Positions 31,274 to 39,498 of a stretch of 39,571 nt of DNA are shown in pieces. Within the stretch, counting starts at the first letter, position 1. Every line of letters begins with the position of its first letter. The DNA is from JAGGZI01 sp964399605 (GTDB taxonomy: Archaea; Aenigmatarchaeota; Aenigmatarchaeia; PWEA01; JAGHBM01): assembly GCA_964399605.1 (NCBI GenBank), contig CAYNRH010000002.1, forward strand, positions 1 to 39,571, given 5' to 3'. The position numbers and the translations under genes were made by a program. The notes under the pieces are model-generated. The model saw only the letters and a program-made list of their open reading frames with translations, was not told where the DNA came from and made no database searches.

Positions 31274-31587
31274 GCCCTAAACTGAACTGTATGTTTTGGA
31301 AAAGGTTCTTAAAACCGGATTTAAGAAAAAAAATCTTGTTTGTTATATTGCTTGTGTTTTTTGGTTTAATGTCGTTTCGACCACCTTCAATTACAGTAAA
31401 GTTCTTTGTTGGCAACCCAGTTGATTTTTTGCGCGTAACACACGAACTTGCAGTACAGTGGAACTTTCTGGCTTTAGGGTTTGATATGTTTTATTGGTAT
31501 ATGATAGCATGTCTTGTTGTTTATATCTTTGATAAGTTCAGGGAATATGAGGAAAAATTAAGAAGGCCAACAAAAAGAAAAAAGTAA
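31270..31587 (+). CDS. Small membrane protein, 105 aa
   Basis: This protein starts MSPKLNCMFWKRFLKPDLRK, has a first TM segment (ILFVILLVFFGLMSF), a loop of about 35 residues, a second TM (DMFYWYMIACLVVYIFD) and a charged C-terminus (KLRRPTKRKK). The topology suggests both ends inside. It is coupled to the preceding two-TM protein and converges directly on hel308. Function is unknown, and the pair may form one complex. Confidence 0.65.
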   Translation: MSPKLNCMFWKRFLKPDLRKKILFVILLVFFGLMSFRPPSITVKFFVGNPVDFLRVTHELAVQWNFLALGFDMFYWYMIACLVVYIFDKFREYEEKLRRPTKRKK

Positions 31588-33732
31588 CTACAATTCCTTC
31601 TGTTTTTCTTCTCCCAGGATTTGTTCCATCATATTCTCAGCAGTTTTTGTCCCTATAAGGTCACCAAGCCTTTCCTTTGGTGCTTTCTTCAAGTCAGATA
31701 TTTTCTTGAAGCCTGCATCGTAAAGCGTCCGGGCTTTTACTCTTCCTATTCCCTTGAGTTTGACCAAGTTTAAAAGCTCTTCCTTTATTCCATATTTTAT
31801 TCTGGCTCTTAGTTTTCTGGTTAATTTCAATTCTTCTCTCAGTCCAAGTAAAAGACCAAGCTCTTGGCACGAGTAAAGCAGCCAGTCAGATATTTCCCTT
31901 TTTGAATTCAGCTCTCCTGGTGTTATTTTGTACCTGTCCATAAGGTAGTCTTCTCCCCTTTCGCTTATCCACTCTTCAAGTATCAGCGCAGTTTTGAATG
32001 CACTCAAGAAATCATCATATTCAAGGTCCCATTGGTCAGGGATTTCAAAGTTTATTTCATCCCTCTTTTTTGCAAGCTTATTTTCTATTTCCTCTATTTC
32101 TCCTTTTCTAACCCTTGATGGATAAATCTCTGCTGTTGAAGATATAAGCATCAGGAGGTCAAAGTAATTTTTTATGAATTTCATGCCTTTTATCATTTTG
32201 TAGGCGGTTTCAGGGTCCAGATAAAGTTCTGATACGCGCTTTCCAACTCTTGTTATTTCAAGGGTTTCTCCTGTCCTTTCAATGAATTTCTGCTCGTCAA
32301 GCCTTTCAATTATTCTTTCTAAAATTTCCTCTATTCTTGATGTGTCTCCATACTGGTATGCAAACAACGTTTCAGAGAAAAATCCTTTCAATTCCTTTTC
32401 GTTCCTTACCGTGGTGTTTATGAGTGAAAGGACATGAGTCCTCAGTACAGGCTCCATGGAGAGTTTTGAGTAAATTTCCTCTGGTTCCCCCATTATGAAT
32501 ATATTTTCAAGTTCTTCTGCTTCCCTTTCGCTTTTGGCAATAAGTATGGCTTCACCATAGTCATCATATCTTGGTCTCCCTGCCCTTCCAGACATCTGCT
32601 GATACTCCAGGACAGGAATGTAAACATATCCGTGTGCGGGGTAGTATCTCTTGGCATCTCGAATCAGCACCCGAAATGCCGGCAGGTCAACACCGGCGGC
32701 AAGTGTTGGCGTTGCACAGATTGCTTTTACAATGTTTTTCCTGAAAGCGTCTTCCACCATAACTCTTTGTTCGTGTGCAAGCCCTGCGTGGTGGAAGGCA
32801 ACACCATTTTTTATGCATCTTGCAAGCTTTTTGCATTGTTTTGTTGGGTGTGAAAGCACGGAAAGAATTTTTTTGCTTAGCTCTTCCAGCTCCCTCTTCT
32901 CTTCCTTTGACAACAGTTTCTTCGCAAATTCTCCTGTTTTTTCAGCCACTGACTCGGCGTTCCTGCGGCTTGATAGAAATACGATAACCTGCTTCCCATG
33001 TTTTATTGTGTCAACCACCAGAATTGTCTCGCCATCCGGAATTTTTTTCTCAAAGCTTATGTTCCCTTTCTCTAAGAATTTCAGCTCTTCGCCGTCATAC
33101 ACACCTTCATAAAGTTTTACCGGCCTGTAGTCAGAAAAAACCAACTCTGCATCAAGCCACTGGGAAAGTTCATTGGCATTTGATATGGTTGCAGAGAGTC
33201 CAAGTATTTGCGGATTTATGTCCATCTTGATTTTTGTTAAAACAACTTCAAGGGTAGGTCCCCTTCCGGGGTCGTTGAGAAGATGTATCTCGTCTGCGAT
33301 TATCAACCCAACTTCCCTTAGCCACATGGGACTATGCCTCATGAGGGAGTCCAGCTTTTCCACGGTAACTATAATCAAATCGTAGTTTGCCAGCCAACTG
33401 TCAGACGAATCATAGTCACCCAAAGACAGAGCCACTTTAATTCCTATATCCTCATATCTCTTGAAATCCTGATATTTCTCGTAGCCCAGCGCACGAAGCG
33501 GAACTATATAAAGCGACTTCATTCCCTTCTCAATAATGGTTTTTAGGAAAGCCATCTCAGCTATGAACGTTTTGCCGGATGCTGTTGGAGATGCAATTAT
33601 TGCACTCTTGAAATTTAAGACACCTTTCTTAACAGACTCTTCCTGCGGGGGATTGAGCTTTTCTATTCCCTTCTCAAGGAATTTTTTCTTCACCCTTTCC
33701 GGAAAGTCCAGATTATCTACTCGCATATACAT
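31588..33732 (-). CDS. hel308: Hel308-type DNA helicase
   Basis: This 714-aa SF2 helicase (3'-5') acts on stalled replication forks. Motif I is ASPTASGKTFIAEMA, motif II ADEIHLL, motif III LSATISN and motif VI QMSGRAGRPRYDD. The C-terminal region includes a ratchet domain and a helix-hairpin-helix (LKGIGRVKARTLYDAGFK). The length equals that of other archaeal Hel308. The start is ATG 33732 or 33726. No Shine-Dalgarno is visible, and TTTTATACGC about 20-30 bases upstream suggests a leaderless message divergent from the Tmk gene. Confidence 0.95.
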   Translation of the reverse strand: MYMRVDNLDFPERVKKKFLEKGIEKLNPPQEESVKKGVLNFKSAIIASPTASGKTFIAEMAFLKTIIEKGMKSLYIVPLRALGYEKYQDFKRYEDIGIKVALSLGDYDSSDSWLANYDLIIVTVEKLDSLMRHSPMWLREVGLIIADEIHLLNDPGRGPTLEVVLTKIKMDINPQILGLSATISNANELSQWLDAELVFSDYRPVKLYEGVYDGEELKFLEKGNISFEKKIPDGETILVVDTIKHGKQVIVFLSSRRNAESVAEKTGEFAKKLLSKEEKRELEELSKKILSVLSHPTKQCKKLARCIKNGVAFHHAGLAHEQRVMVEDAFRKNIVKAICATPTLAAGVDLPAFRVLIRDAKRYYPAHGYVYIPVLEYQQMSGRAGRPRYDDYGEAILIAKSEREAEELENIFIMGEPEEIYSKLSMEPVLRTHVLSLINTTVRNEKELKGFFSETLFAYQYGDTSRIEEILERIIERLDEQKFIERTGETLEITRVGKRVSELYLDPETAYKMIKGMKFIKNYFDLLMLISSTAEIYPSRVRKGEIEEIENKLAKKRDEINFEIPDQWDLEYDDFLSAFKTALILEEWISERGEDYLMDRYKITPGELNSKREISDWLLYSCQELGLLLGLREELKLTRKLRARIKYGIKEELLNLVKLKGIGRVKARTLYDAGFKKISDLKKAPKERLGDLIGTKTAENMMEQILGEEKQKEL

Positions 33733-33766
33733 AAATATTAAAACAAAAGCGTATAAAACTTAATTG

Positions 33767-34387
33767 ATGAAAGGAAAGTTTATTGTCTTTGAGGGGATTG
33801 ATGGTGCAGGATGTGGCACACAGACAGAAATCCTTAAGGAGAGAATTAATGCATTGTTTTCCCAGCCTGTGCTTCACTTGAGGTATCCAGATTACAATGA
33901 TCCAATAGGCGCCAGCATACACGAGTTTCTCCACAAAAAATTTTACATAAGCCCAGAGATTCAATTTCTCTTATACTCCATAAACATGTTAAAGGATATG
34001 GATGATATAAGAAGTGCCCAGGCAAAGAATAGGGTGATACTTGCTGACAGGTATTTCACAACAACTTTAGCATACCAATGTCTTCAGGGGTTTTCAGAGG
34101 ATAAAGCTCTGAAGTTTTCCAAGCTGTTCAACATAATCAAGCCAGATTTAGTTTTTTATTTAAAAATCTCTGCAGACACGTCATTGAAAAGAAAGAAAAA
34201 AGAGAAAAACGAGCTGGACAGGTATGAGGAAAACAAGGATTTTCAGAGAAAAATTTCCAAGAAATATGATGACTTGGCAAAAAGGAATGTTTTTGCAAGA
34301 AAGTGGATTGTTGTTGACGGAGAGAAGTCAATAGATGAAATATCGGATGAAATTTTCTCAACAGTTAAAAAATATTTGAAAATTTAG
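33767..34387 (+). CDS. tmk: Thymidylate kinase family protein with atypical P-loop
   Basis: This 206-aa protein matches dTMP kinase: FIVFEGIDGAGCGTQTEIL at the N-terminus, the substrate motif LADRYFTT and PDLVFYLKISADTSLKRKK. The P-loop reads GIDGAGCGTQ, with Cys where the ATP-binding Lys is expected and Gly in place of Ser/Thr. The codons are clear (GGATGTGGCACA). ATG at 33767 is used, because the in-frame TTG before it has no binding site. A TATA-like AAATATTAAAAC about 28 bases upstream suggests a leaderless message. It converges with a second Tmk-like gene and lies close to ThyX, as expected for dTTP synthesis. Confidence 0.85.
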   Translation: MKGKFIVFEGIDGAGCGTQTEILKERINALFSQPVLHLRYPDYNDPIGASIHEFLHKKFYISPEIQFLLYSINMLKDMDDIRSAQAKNRVILADRYFTTTLAYQCLQGFSEDKALKFSKLFNIIKPDLVFYLKISADTSLKRKKKEKNELDRYEENKDFQRKISKKYDDLAKRNVFARKWIVVDGEKSIDEISDEIFSTVKKYLKI

Positions 34388-35343
34388 ATTTCATGTTTTT
34401 CAAAAAATTCCTCACACAATTTTCTAACTTCTTTTGAGTTTATATCAATTATGTCTTCATATCCCACGTAATTCCACAGAAATTCGTCCAATGAAGAGAT
34501 AGTTTCATCTTGGTCTTCTTTGAATAAATCACCCTTTCCATAAATAAAATCTCTCACGGCACGCCTGAGGAATGCAGATTCTATACCTTCAAAGAAAAGG
34601 TCTTTATTTTCAATTTTTCCTTTTAACCTTTCTTTCAGATACATTCTAGCTTCATGTAACTGGTGGAATAACTCTCCTTTGCGCCATAAAGGAATATTTA
34701 ATTTCTCGGAAGTTTTGTAGTTTCCTTCCATAAAATCAATAACTTTTTTCAAGGATTCTTCTTTCATATCTTTTTTGGGTTGTTTACAGTCAACATAGTT
34801 TATTTCTATCGTAGGAAAAATATATTGTGCAATATAAAGAGCTCTTAAATATCTAATCGGAAGTTCTCTTAAAAATTTCTCATTTTCAAAAATTTCTTTT
34901 TTGTCCTTCGCCATATTTCTTTCTATTATTGTGTCTGAATCGATGGCCGTAAAAAGTACCATATCCGGTGCAATAACTCTTTTTTGTAATTCAATCAAAA
35001 CTTTATTGAATAAAATATCATCTTTTAACTGATATGCTAAACTGCTTATAAATGATCGATTTGATATTATATTTCTACCAGAATTCCATGATTTTTTCAT
35101 TTCTGTTCTCTGAGTAAGGTATCTGTCAGCAGTAAAAAGTAGTCCTTCTATTTGATAGTCCGAATAACTCTCTCCACTTAAAATATCATGCCTTATAATA
35201 CGACCTATGGGATTTTCAGGGCTTGGTTCTTGATAAAAATCAGCATTTAGTTCTTCATGCTCTTTTAAATATTCTATGATGGTATCTTTACCAGAGCCAT
35301 CTGGACCTTCTACGACTATATAAGACGGAATTTTTTTCAACAT
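34384..35343 (-). CDS. Thymidylate-kinase-like protein with C-terminal extension
   Basis: This 319-aa protein has a canonical P-loop VVEGPDGSGKDTIIEYL and a Tmk/deoxynucleoside-kinase core: ISNRSFISSLAYQ as the DR-Y/F-like substrate motif and APDMVLFTAIDSDTIIERN. About 110 extra residues follow residue 205, helical and charged, with no recognised domain. Family assignment to dTMP or dNMP kinase is firm, but the substrate is open. It may compensate for the odd P-loop of the adjacent Tmk. The promoter is AT-rich with no Shine-Dalgarno, so it may be leaderless. It overlaps the Tmk stop by 4 bases (convergent) and diverges from thyX. Confidence 0.78.
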   Translation of the reverse strand: MLKKIPSYIVVEGPDGSGKDTIIEYLKEHEELNADFYQEPSPENPIGRIIRHDILSGESYSDYQIEGLLFTADRYLTQRTEMKKSWNSGRNIISNRSFISSLAYQLKDDILFNKVLIELQKRVIAPDMVLFTAIDSDTIIERNMAKDKKEIFENEKFLRELPIRYLRALYIAQYIFPTIEINYVDCKQPKKDMKEESLKKVIDFMEGNYKTSEKLNIPLWRKGELFHQLHEARMYLKERLKGKIENKDLFFEGIESAFLRRAVRDFIYGKGDLFKEDQDETISSLDEFLWNYVGYEDIIDINSKEVRKLCEEFFEKHEI

Positions 35344-35453
35344 AAAATATTAGTGTTCATAAAATTTTAAATATCATTTCTTAAAGTAGCTACTTTCCTA
35401 TCATAATTTAATTATATTTATCCTTTTTCAGATAACTATTAAATGGTGTGGAA

Positions 35454-36929
35454 ATGGGTGGAATAGAATTTGTAAATTCTCCTACAGACGTCAAGTTAAT
35501 TGGCTGTAGCACGATTACTGGTAATCATGATGATTTTGAGAAAGTACAAGCTGCAATTTACTTAGCTCAATTATCTCCTAAGAGAAAACTTAAAAATATT
35601 TTCAATTCTCTTTCTGAGAATCAAACCGAAAGAATAATAGATTACATAGTTGAGGAAGATTTTCACCAATTAGAACATACTTGGTTAAATTTTATGATTG
35701 ATGGAACAAGAATTGCCACTATGCATGAAGTTTCTGACCATAAAAGTTATACACAGAAATCACAAAGATATTCTACCGCAGCCCCCAAGAGTCATGTACC
35801 CTATGGGGTTAACGATGAATTGTTTGAAGAAGTTTTTAAGCCTGTTGTCCAAGCAGGATTTGATTTATACTATAAAATGGAAACCCCTGACAATGTCGAA
35901 GGCGTGAATAAAGAGGATGCAAGGGATGTTTTAAGTCTTTCAGCAATGACAAGCATAGTTAGCAATAGAAATACCTTTGACGAATTACAGATGATAAGGT
36001 CCTCCACATCAAGAGACAAACCACTTGAAATAAGGCTCATTGGCGAGTGGAAATACAATATTCTCAGGAAATTGGCTCCAAATATTTTTGATGAAGACAT
36101 GAATATTTTAAAGAAATTTCCTGTAAAGAAAAATCTCACTTCTCTGGAATATTCAAATCAAGAAATCGAAGAAATATTGAAGGATATCACTCATTCAGTA
36201 AGTGAATCTGATATAGAAATAGGTTATGTGGATGTACCAATTACCCCGGAAGAACCAGGCTTAATATCTGGATTGGCTGCAATGACAACTCGCGATGAAA
36301 GAAACTTTTTGGGGTTGTTGAAAGCATATGAAAATGGAGAAATTTCTCTGGAGAAAATAAAATTGGTTCTTGGTACAGTAATGAGTTCGGGGCATACCTC
36401 AGTTGCAGAACACGATATGTATCTGATTGAGGACAGAAGCAAAAAATCTTTAAATCATCAAAAGACCAGACACAGGCATATCATTGATAGTTATACACCA
36501 TTGGATGTTGCAGGTCAAAAATTTGAATATGATATGCACCCCAGCATAGAAAAATTTGGATTTAAGAAGGAATATGAAGAACATATGGAGAAGATAAAAG
36601 AAGCGTTTGATATATTAAAAGAGCATGGAGTCAAGGAAGCATATTACATACTTCCGAATGGAATAAAAATGGATTCTTACATAACTACGAATGCTACAGA
36701 AATAACTTATATTCTTGAGAAAAGATTGTGTAAAAATGCTCAAGAACCAATAAGAAATTATTTTGCTATACCATTGTATAATAAAATGAGAAGAATTCTT
36801 CCTCAAATATTTGATGATGCAGTTCCAGGATGCTTGAAAGACGGATGTAGAGAAAAGTGGCCATGCTTTGACAAAAAAAGAGGAGCATCAAGGCAAGTTC
36901 CGTATAAATCTAAAGATGAACTTCTATAA
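35454..36929 (+). CDS. thyX: Double-domain ThyX-like flavin-dependent thymidylate synthase
   Basis: This 491-aa protein is about twice the usual ThyX length and contains two ThyX-like halves. The N-half has DFHQLEHTWLNFMIDGTRIA and then a site ending SYTQKSQRY. It keeps SQRY, but the RHR triad position reads SDH. The C-half has GHTSVAEHDMYLIEDRS and NHQKTRHRHIIDSY, retaining RHR but lacking SQRY, and ends in a Cys-rich PGCLKDGCREKWPC tail. ThyX makes dTMP from dUMP using FAD and methylene-THF. ATG at 35454 has GGTGTGG five bases upstream (GTG 35448 overlaps it). TATA-like TTTAATTATATTTAT is at about 35407-35421. Confidence 0.82.
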   Translation: MGGIEFVNSPTDVKLIGCSTITGNHDDFEKVQAAIYLAQLSPKRKLKNIFNSLSENQTERIIDYIVEEDFHQLEHTWLNFMIDGTRIATMHEVSDHKSYTQKSQRYSTAAPKSHVPYGVNDELFEEVFKPVVQAGFDLYYKMETPDNVEGVNKEDARDVLSLSAMTSIVSNRNTFDELQMIRSSTSRDKPLEIRLIGEWKYNILRKLAPNIFDEDMNILKKFPVKKNLTSLEYSNQEIEEILKDITHSVSESDIEIGYVDVPITPEEPGLISGLAAMTTRDERNFLGLLKAYENGEISLEKIKLVLGTVMSSGHTSVAEHDMYLIEDRSKKSLNHQKTRHRHIIDSYTPLDVAGQKFEYDMHPSIEKFGFKKEYEEHMEKIKEAFDILKEHGVKEAYYILPNGIKMDSYITTNATEITYILEKRLCKNAQEPIRNYFAIPLYNKMRRILPQIFDDAVPGCLKDGCREKWPCFDKKRGASRQVPYKSKDELL

Positions 36930-37607
36930 CCAGTAAACCCTAAATTTCCAAACTTCCCTTAAAATGTTCTCAAGTGTTTTTAGTTTCATGTGCCTTGCAT
37001 TGAGAGTTCTTTGCATTATTTTCCCTTCCTCTTCACTTTTTTTCAGATAATCACAGAATTTTACGAATTCTTTTGCAACTATGGAATCTCCACCAAAGAA
37101 GATGAAATCTATTTTTTCATTGAAAGGGGCAAATTTCTCCCTTACCTGCGAGCAGACTCTCTTGAAGAAATCGTTAATCTGCCCTTCTCTAACTCTTTGA
37201 AATCTGGCTGCGCTCTGTCCTCCGGCCCTTATTCTTCCGCTTACAAACTGAGTTCCAGTCTTGTGCGTTTTTAGTTCTTTTCCAGCAAAGACACCAAGTG
37301 AGTATTCGCCAAGCCTTAAAAGAATTACGCCAATTGTGTATTCGTTTTCAATCATCTTTAACAAAAATCCCTTGTCTCCTTCAAAGGTTTTTTCAATTGG
37401 TATGGGAGGCACAATTATTTTCTTGCTTTCAGGAAGTATTATTGCCCCGACATGATTCTTCCCGATTTTATATGCAATTTCCTGAATGCCCTCTGAAAAT
37501 CTTTCGCTATAGTCCGGGAAATCATCCTTGCTCACGTAGATAAAGGGCTCATTCAAATCCTCCAAAAACTCCAAAAAATTTTTTTTGCTTAGCTCTTTAG
37601 AAATCAT
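36924..37607 (-). CDS. Stand-alone eRF1-domain (Vms1/VLRF1-like) GGQ peptidyl-tRNA hydrolase
   Basis: This is a 227-aa protein whose middle resembles domain 2 of aRF1/eRF1. SGRIRAGGQSAARFQRVREG (GGQ near residue 130) aligns with aRF1 TRAGGQSSARFQRVREG of this genome. It has no NIKS decoding domain and no zinc minidomain. Such stand-alone domains (Vms1/ANKZF1 and bacterial/archaeal VLRF1-type) release nascent chains from stalled or split ribosomes, so a ribosome-rescue role is likely. ATG at 37607 overlaps the scpB stop (TGATG) and GGGAG lies upstream. It is therefore the third gene of scpA-scpB-GGQ. Confidence 0.85.
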   Translation of the reverse strand: MISKELSKKNFLEFLEDLNEPFIYVSKDDFPDYSERFSEGIQEIAYKIGKNHVGAIILPESKKIIVPPIPIEKTFEGDKGFLLKMIENEYTIGVILLRLGEYSLGVFAGKELKTHKTGTQFVSGRIRAGGQSAARFQRVREGQINDFFKRVCSQVREKFAPFNEKIDFIFFGGDSIVAKEFVKFCDYLKKSEEEGKIMQRTLNARHMKLKTLENILREVWKFRVYWL

Positions 37608-38176
37608 CACTCCCGCCTTTTCTTTTCAAGTCTTTCAAAGAATGAGGCAAAATCCGAGAGGTAAATGTCCTTCAGCTCTTTTTTTCCGGTTTTCATTTTA
37701 AACCTATCCAGAAGTTCCTGCCTGCTGCTTATTCCAAAATATTTCATAAATTCTTCAGTGAGTTCAAGCCTTTTGGTTCTTCCCTCTTTCTCAGTTTTGA
37801 TGAGTCCCCTGGACTTCAAGTCTTTTATGTAATCATAAGCGCGGTTTCCTATAGTCTTTACAACTTCGCTCTGTGTAATGCCTTTTTTATAAACCGCCAG
37901 TGAGAGGACTTTGAGCATCGCCCTTGAAAGGTCTGCATAAGGCGTGAGATGGGAAACCTTTTCCAGGTATTTTTCCTTAACTTTTAGGTGATAGTTGTTT
38001 TCCATAGCTAAAAGTTTCAATCCCCGGTGCTCTTTTTCCAGTTCTTTTTCCATTTCTTCAAGAAGTTTTTTGACAACATTCTCTTTCATTTCCGTTATTT
38101 TGCACAGCTCTTTTATATGAAGTGGCTTATCTGAAATAAACAGCGCAGCTTCCAAGAGAGCCTTTTTTTCATCCAT
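37607..38176 (-). CDS. scpB: Segregation and condensation protein B
   Basis: This 189-aa protein is built of two winged-helix domains: KKALLEAALFISDKPLHIKE at the N-terminus, LTPYADLSRAMLKVLSLAVY, and QSEVVKTIGNRAYDYIKDLK in the second. The last motif is typical of ScpB (IRG...V..L...GLI). ScpB binds ScpA to regulate SMC condensin. ATG at 38176 has GGGTGA upstream, part of a duplicated start region. It overlaps the GGQ-protein gene at its end. Confidence 0.9.
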   Translation of the reverse strand: MDEKKALLEAALFISDKPLHIKELCKITEMKENVVKKLLEEMEKELEKEHRGLKLLAMENNYHLKVKEKYLEKVSHLTPYADLSRAMLKVLSLAVYKKGITQSEVVKTIGNRAYDYIKDLKSRGLIKTEKEGRTKRLELTEEFMKYFGISSRQELLDRFKMKTGKKELKDIYLSDFASFFERLEKKRRE

Positions 38177-38244
38177 CTATTTCACCCATGAAAAAATAAA
38201 AAATTTCAATTTTTGGTTTTTTTTCATCCATCTATTTCACCCAT
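38163..38244. repeat. Two 27-bp direct repeats, 55 bp apart, at the scpA/scpB junction
   Basis: Positions 38163-38189 and 38218-38244 are identical over 27 bp. Each contains, on the minus strand, ATGGGTGAAATAGATGGATG and a following A-run, i.e. Shine-Dalgarno plus start codon. The copy near 38218-38244 overlaps the scpA stop. The copy at 38163-38189 supplies the real scpB start. The spacer contains an AAAAATT-GA-AATTTTT hairpin. Confidence 0.95.
38169..38231 (-). CDS. Mini-ORF between scpA and scpB (20 aa)
   Basis: The first copy of the duplicated start region opens an ORF beginning MDEKKPKIEIFYFFMGEIDG, which stops at a TGA overlapping the scpB start (ATGGATGA). It has the same GGGTGA ribosome site as scpB. 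It probably arose by duplication of the scpB start and could couple or damp scpB translation. Expression is unproven. Confidence 0.35.
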   Translation of the reverse strand: MDEKKPKIEIFYFFMGEIDG

Positions 38245-38926
38245 CCACATCTCCCTTTAATCTTATGTAGATATCTTTAAAAATCTCTTTCTGCTCGCAA
38301 CTGATTTTACCATCCTGGGAAAGATGCAGAAGTGGCAAAAATCTGTCAACAATTTCTTTTCTCTCCCATTTTGGGACAATATCCCTGAACCTCAGTTCAC
38401 CCTTCTTCAGTTTGTTTAGCACTCCGGTTATGCTCTCATAAAGGTCGTTTATCCTTTCCTCAATATCCACATTATCCTCTTCTAATATTTCTTCAACTCT
38501 TTTTTTGGCCCTGAATTTTTTTTCTTCCCTGATTTCTTTTGTCCGGAATGCCTTCTTAAGTGCAACAACAAGCTCGTCCAGAGTAACCTTCCTTCTTGGT
38601 ATTCTCATTATTGGTGTTTCAAGTTCCGGCACTTTTGAAAGGTCAATCTTTTCCTCGATTTTTTCATCTTTCTTTTCTTCTTCTTTCTCCTCAAACATTA
38701 ATATCTCAACTTTCATCCTAAGAAAAATCGCCGCTATAATTATTATTCTGGCAGGTATCTTAAAATCCAAGTCATTCATTTTTGCAACATACTCTGCAAA
38801 CACGTCCGCAAGTTCCACAATGTCTATATCCCATGGCTTCATACCTTCTTCTGTTATAATATATTCTATAACTTCTTCCCAGCTTGACTCTTTTGATACA
38901 AGTTCCAGTATTTCCTTTTCTTTCAA
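38237..38926 (-). CDS. scpA: Segregation and condensation protein A (kleisin)
   Basis: This 229-aa kleisin bridges the SMC heads. Its N-terminal region, WDIDIVELADVFAEYVAKMN and FLRMKVEILMFEE, is characteristic of ScpA (PWDIDI...Y). A charged linker (EKEEEKKDEKIEEK) leads to a C-terminal winged helix (IVDRFLPLLHLSQDGKISCE). The start is TTG at 38926 with GGTGA upstream. No ATG is available in frame nearby. It is first in the operon with scpB and the GGQ gene. The divergent pilin promoter lies 30 bases upstream. Confidence 0.9.
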   Translation of the reverse strand: MKEKEILELVSKESSWEEVIEYIITEEGMKPWDIDIVELADVFAEYVAKMNDLDFKIPARIIIIAAIFLRMKVEILMFEEKEEEKKDEKIEEKIDLSKVPELETPIMRIPRRKVTLDELVVALKKAFRTKEIREEKKFRAKKRVEEILEEDNVDIEERINDLYESITGVLNKLKKGELRFRDIVPKWERKEIVDRFLPLLHLSQDGKISCEQKEIFKDIYIRLKGDVDG

Positions 38927-38955
38927 ATGCTCACCTTAAAAATAACAACAATAAC

Positions 38956-38966
38956 TTTATATATAA
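38956..38966 (+). promoter_or_regulatory. Strong TATA box of the pilin gene
   Basis: TTTATATATAA is a near-consensus archaeal TATA box. A start about 25 bases on would give a leader of about 15 nt containing GGTGA, nine bases before the pilin ATG. Confidence 0.65.
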
Positions 38967-39006
38967 CACTTACAAAAGTTAAATAGATTACACCCCCGGT
39001 GAAAGC

Positions 39007-39498
39007 ATGATTGGAAAAAAAGGTATTAGTCCATTAATAGCATCTGTAATCCTAGTAGCTTTCGTAATAGCAGTTGCAGCAATAGCAGGAAACTTCTTCA
39101 CAGGGTTCACAGAAAAACAGAAGGTAACAGTAGAGACAAAGGGTGGAACTTTGATAGATTGTAGTGTAACAAGGATGGAAATAGATCCGGATACTATAAA
39201 TACAGCAGCTTCAGGTTTAAACTTTATAGCCAGTAATGTAGGTGAGGAGGACATATCAAACATAAAAATAGTCGTTTTTGACAATGCAAGTTCAATAGAC
39301 ACAGTGCCAGCATCTCCGTCAACATTGTCTAAGTCTACTTCAAAAAAGATTGAGAATGGTAGTGCTTTTTCAAATGTTGATCCGGCATTTGCTTACTACA
39401 TAAAATTGACTACAACGGATTGCCCTGGAGTAGACAGCCAAGCAAATTGTTCTACTTGGGGTGCTACAGGATGTACAAAATGGAAATTAATAGGTTAA
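39007..39498 (+). CDS. Type IV pilin (archaeal pilin N-terminal domain)
   Basis: This 163-aa protein starts MIGKKGISPLIASVILVAFV and continues with IAVAAIAGNFFTGFTEKQ. The GKKGISPLIA pattern is the archaeal pilin/archaellin class III signal, cut after KKG, with the hydrophobic helix driving filament packing. The domain after residue 40 is Ser/Thr/Asp-rich with four cysteines (Cys in LIDCS, TTDCPG, ANCS, GCTKW) that may form disulfides. A strong TATA box and GGTGA suggest high expression. A second pilin gene with the same 5' end follows after 13 bases. Confidence 0.88.
   Translation: MIGKKGISPLIASVILVAFVIAVAAIAGNFFTGFTEKQKVTVETKGGTLIDCSVTRMEIDPDTINTAASGLNFIASNVGEEDISNIKIVVFDNASSIDTVPASPSTLSKSTSKKIENGSAFSNVDPAFAYYIKLTTTDCPGVDSQANCSTWGATGCTKWKLIG

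Noticed and set aside
36924..37607. Truncated aRF1 pseudogene
   Set aside because: The protein has an intact frame, its own ribosome site and an N-terminal domain different from aRF1. It fits the stand-alone VLRF1-like family rather than a broken copy.
38163..38244. Attachment-site duplication of an integrated element
   Set aside because: The repeats are only 55 bp apart with no integrase or cargo between them. They duplicate a ribosome binding site and start codon.
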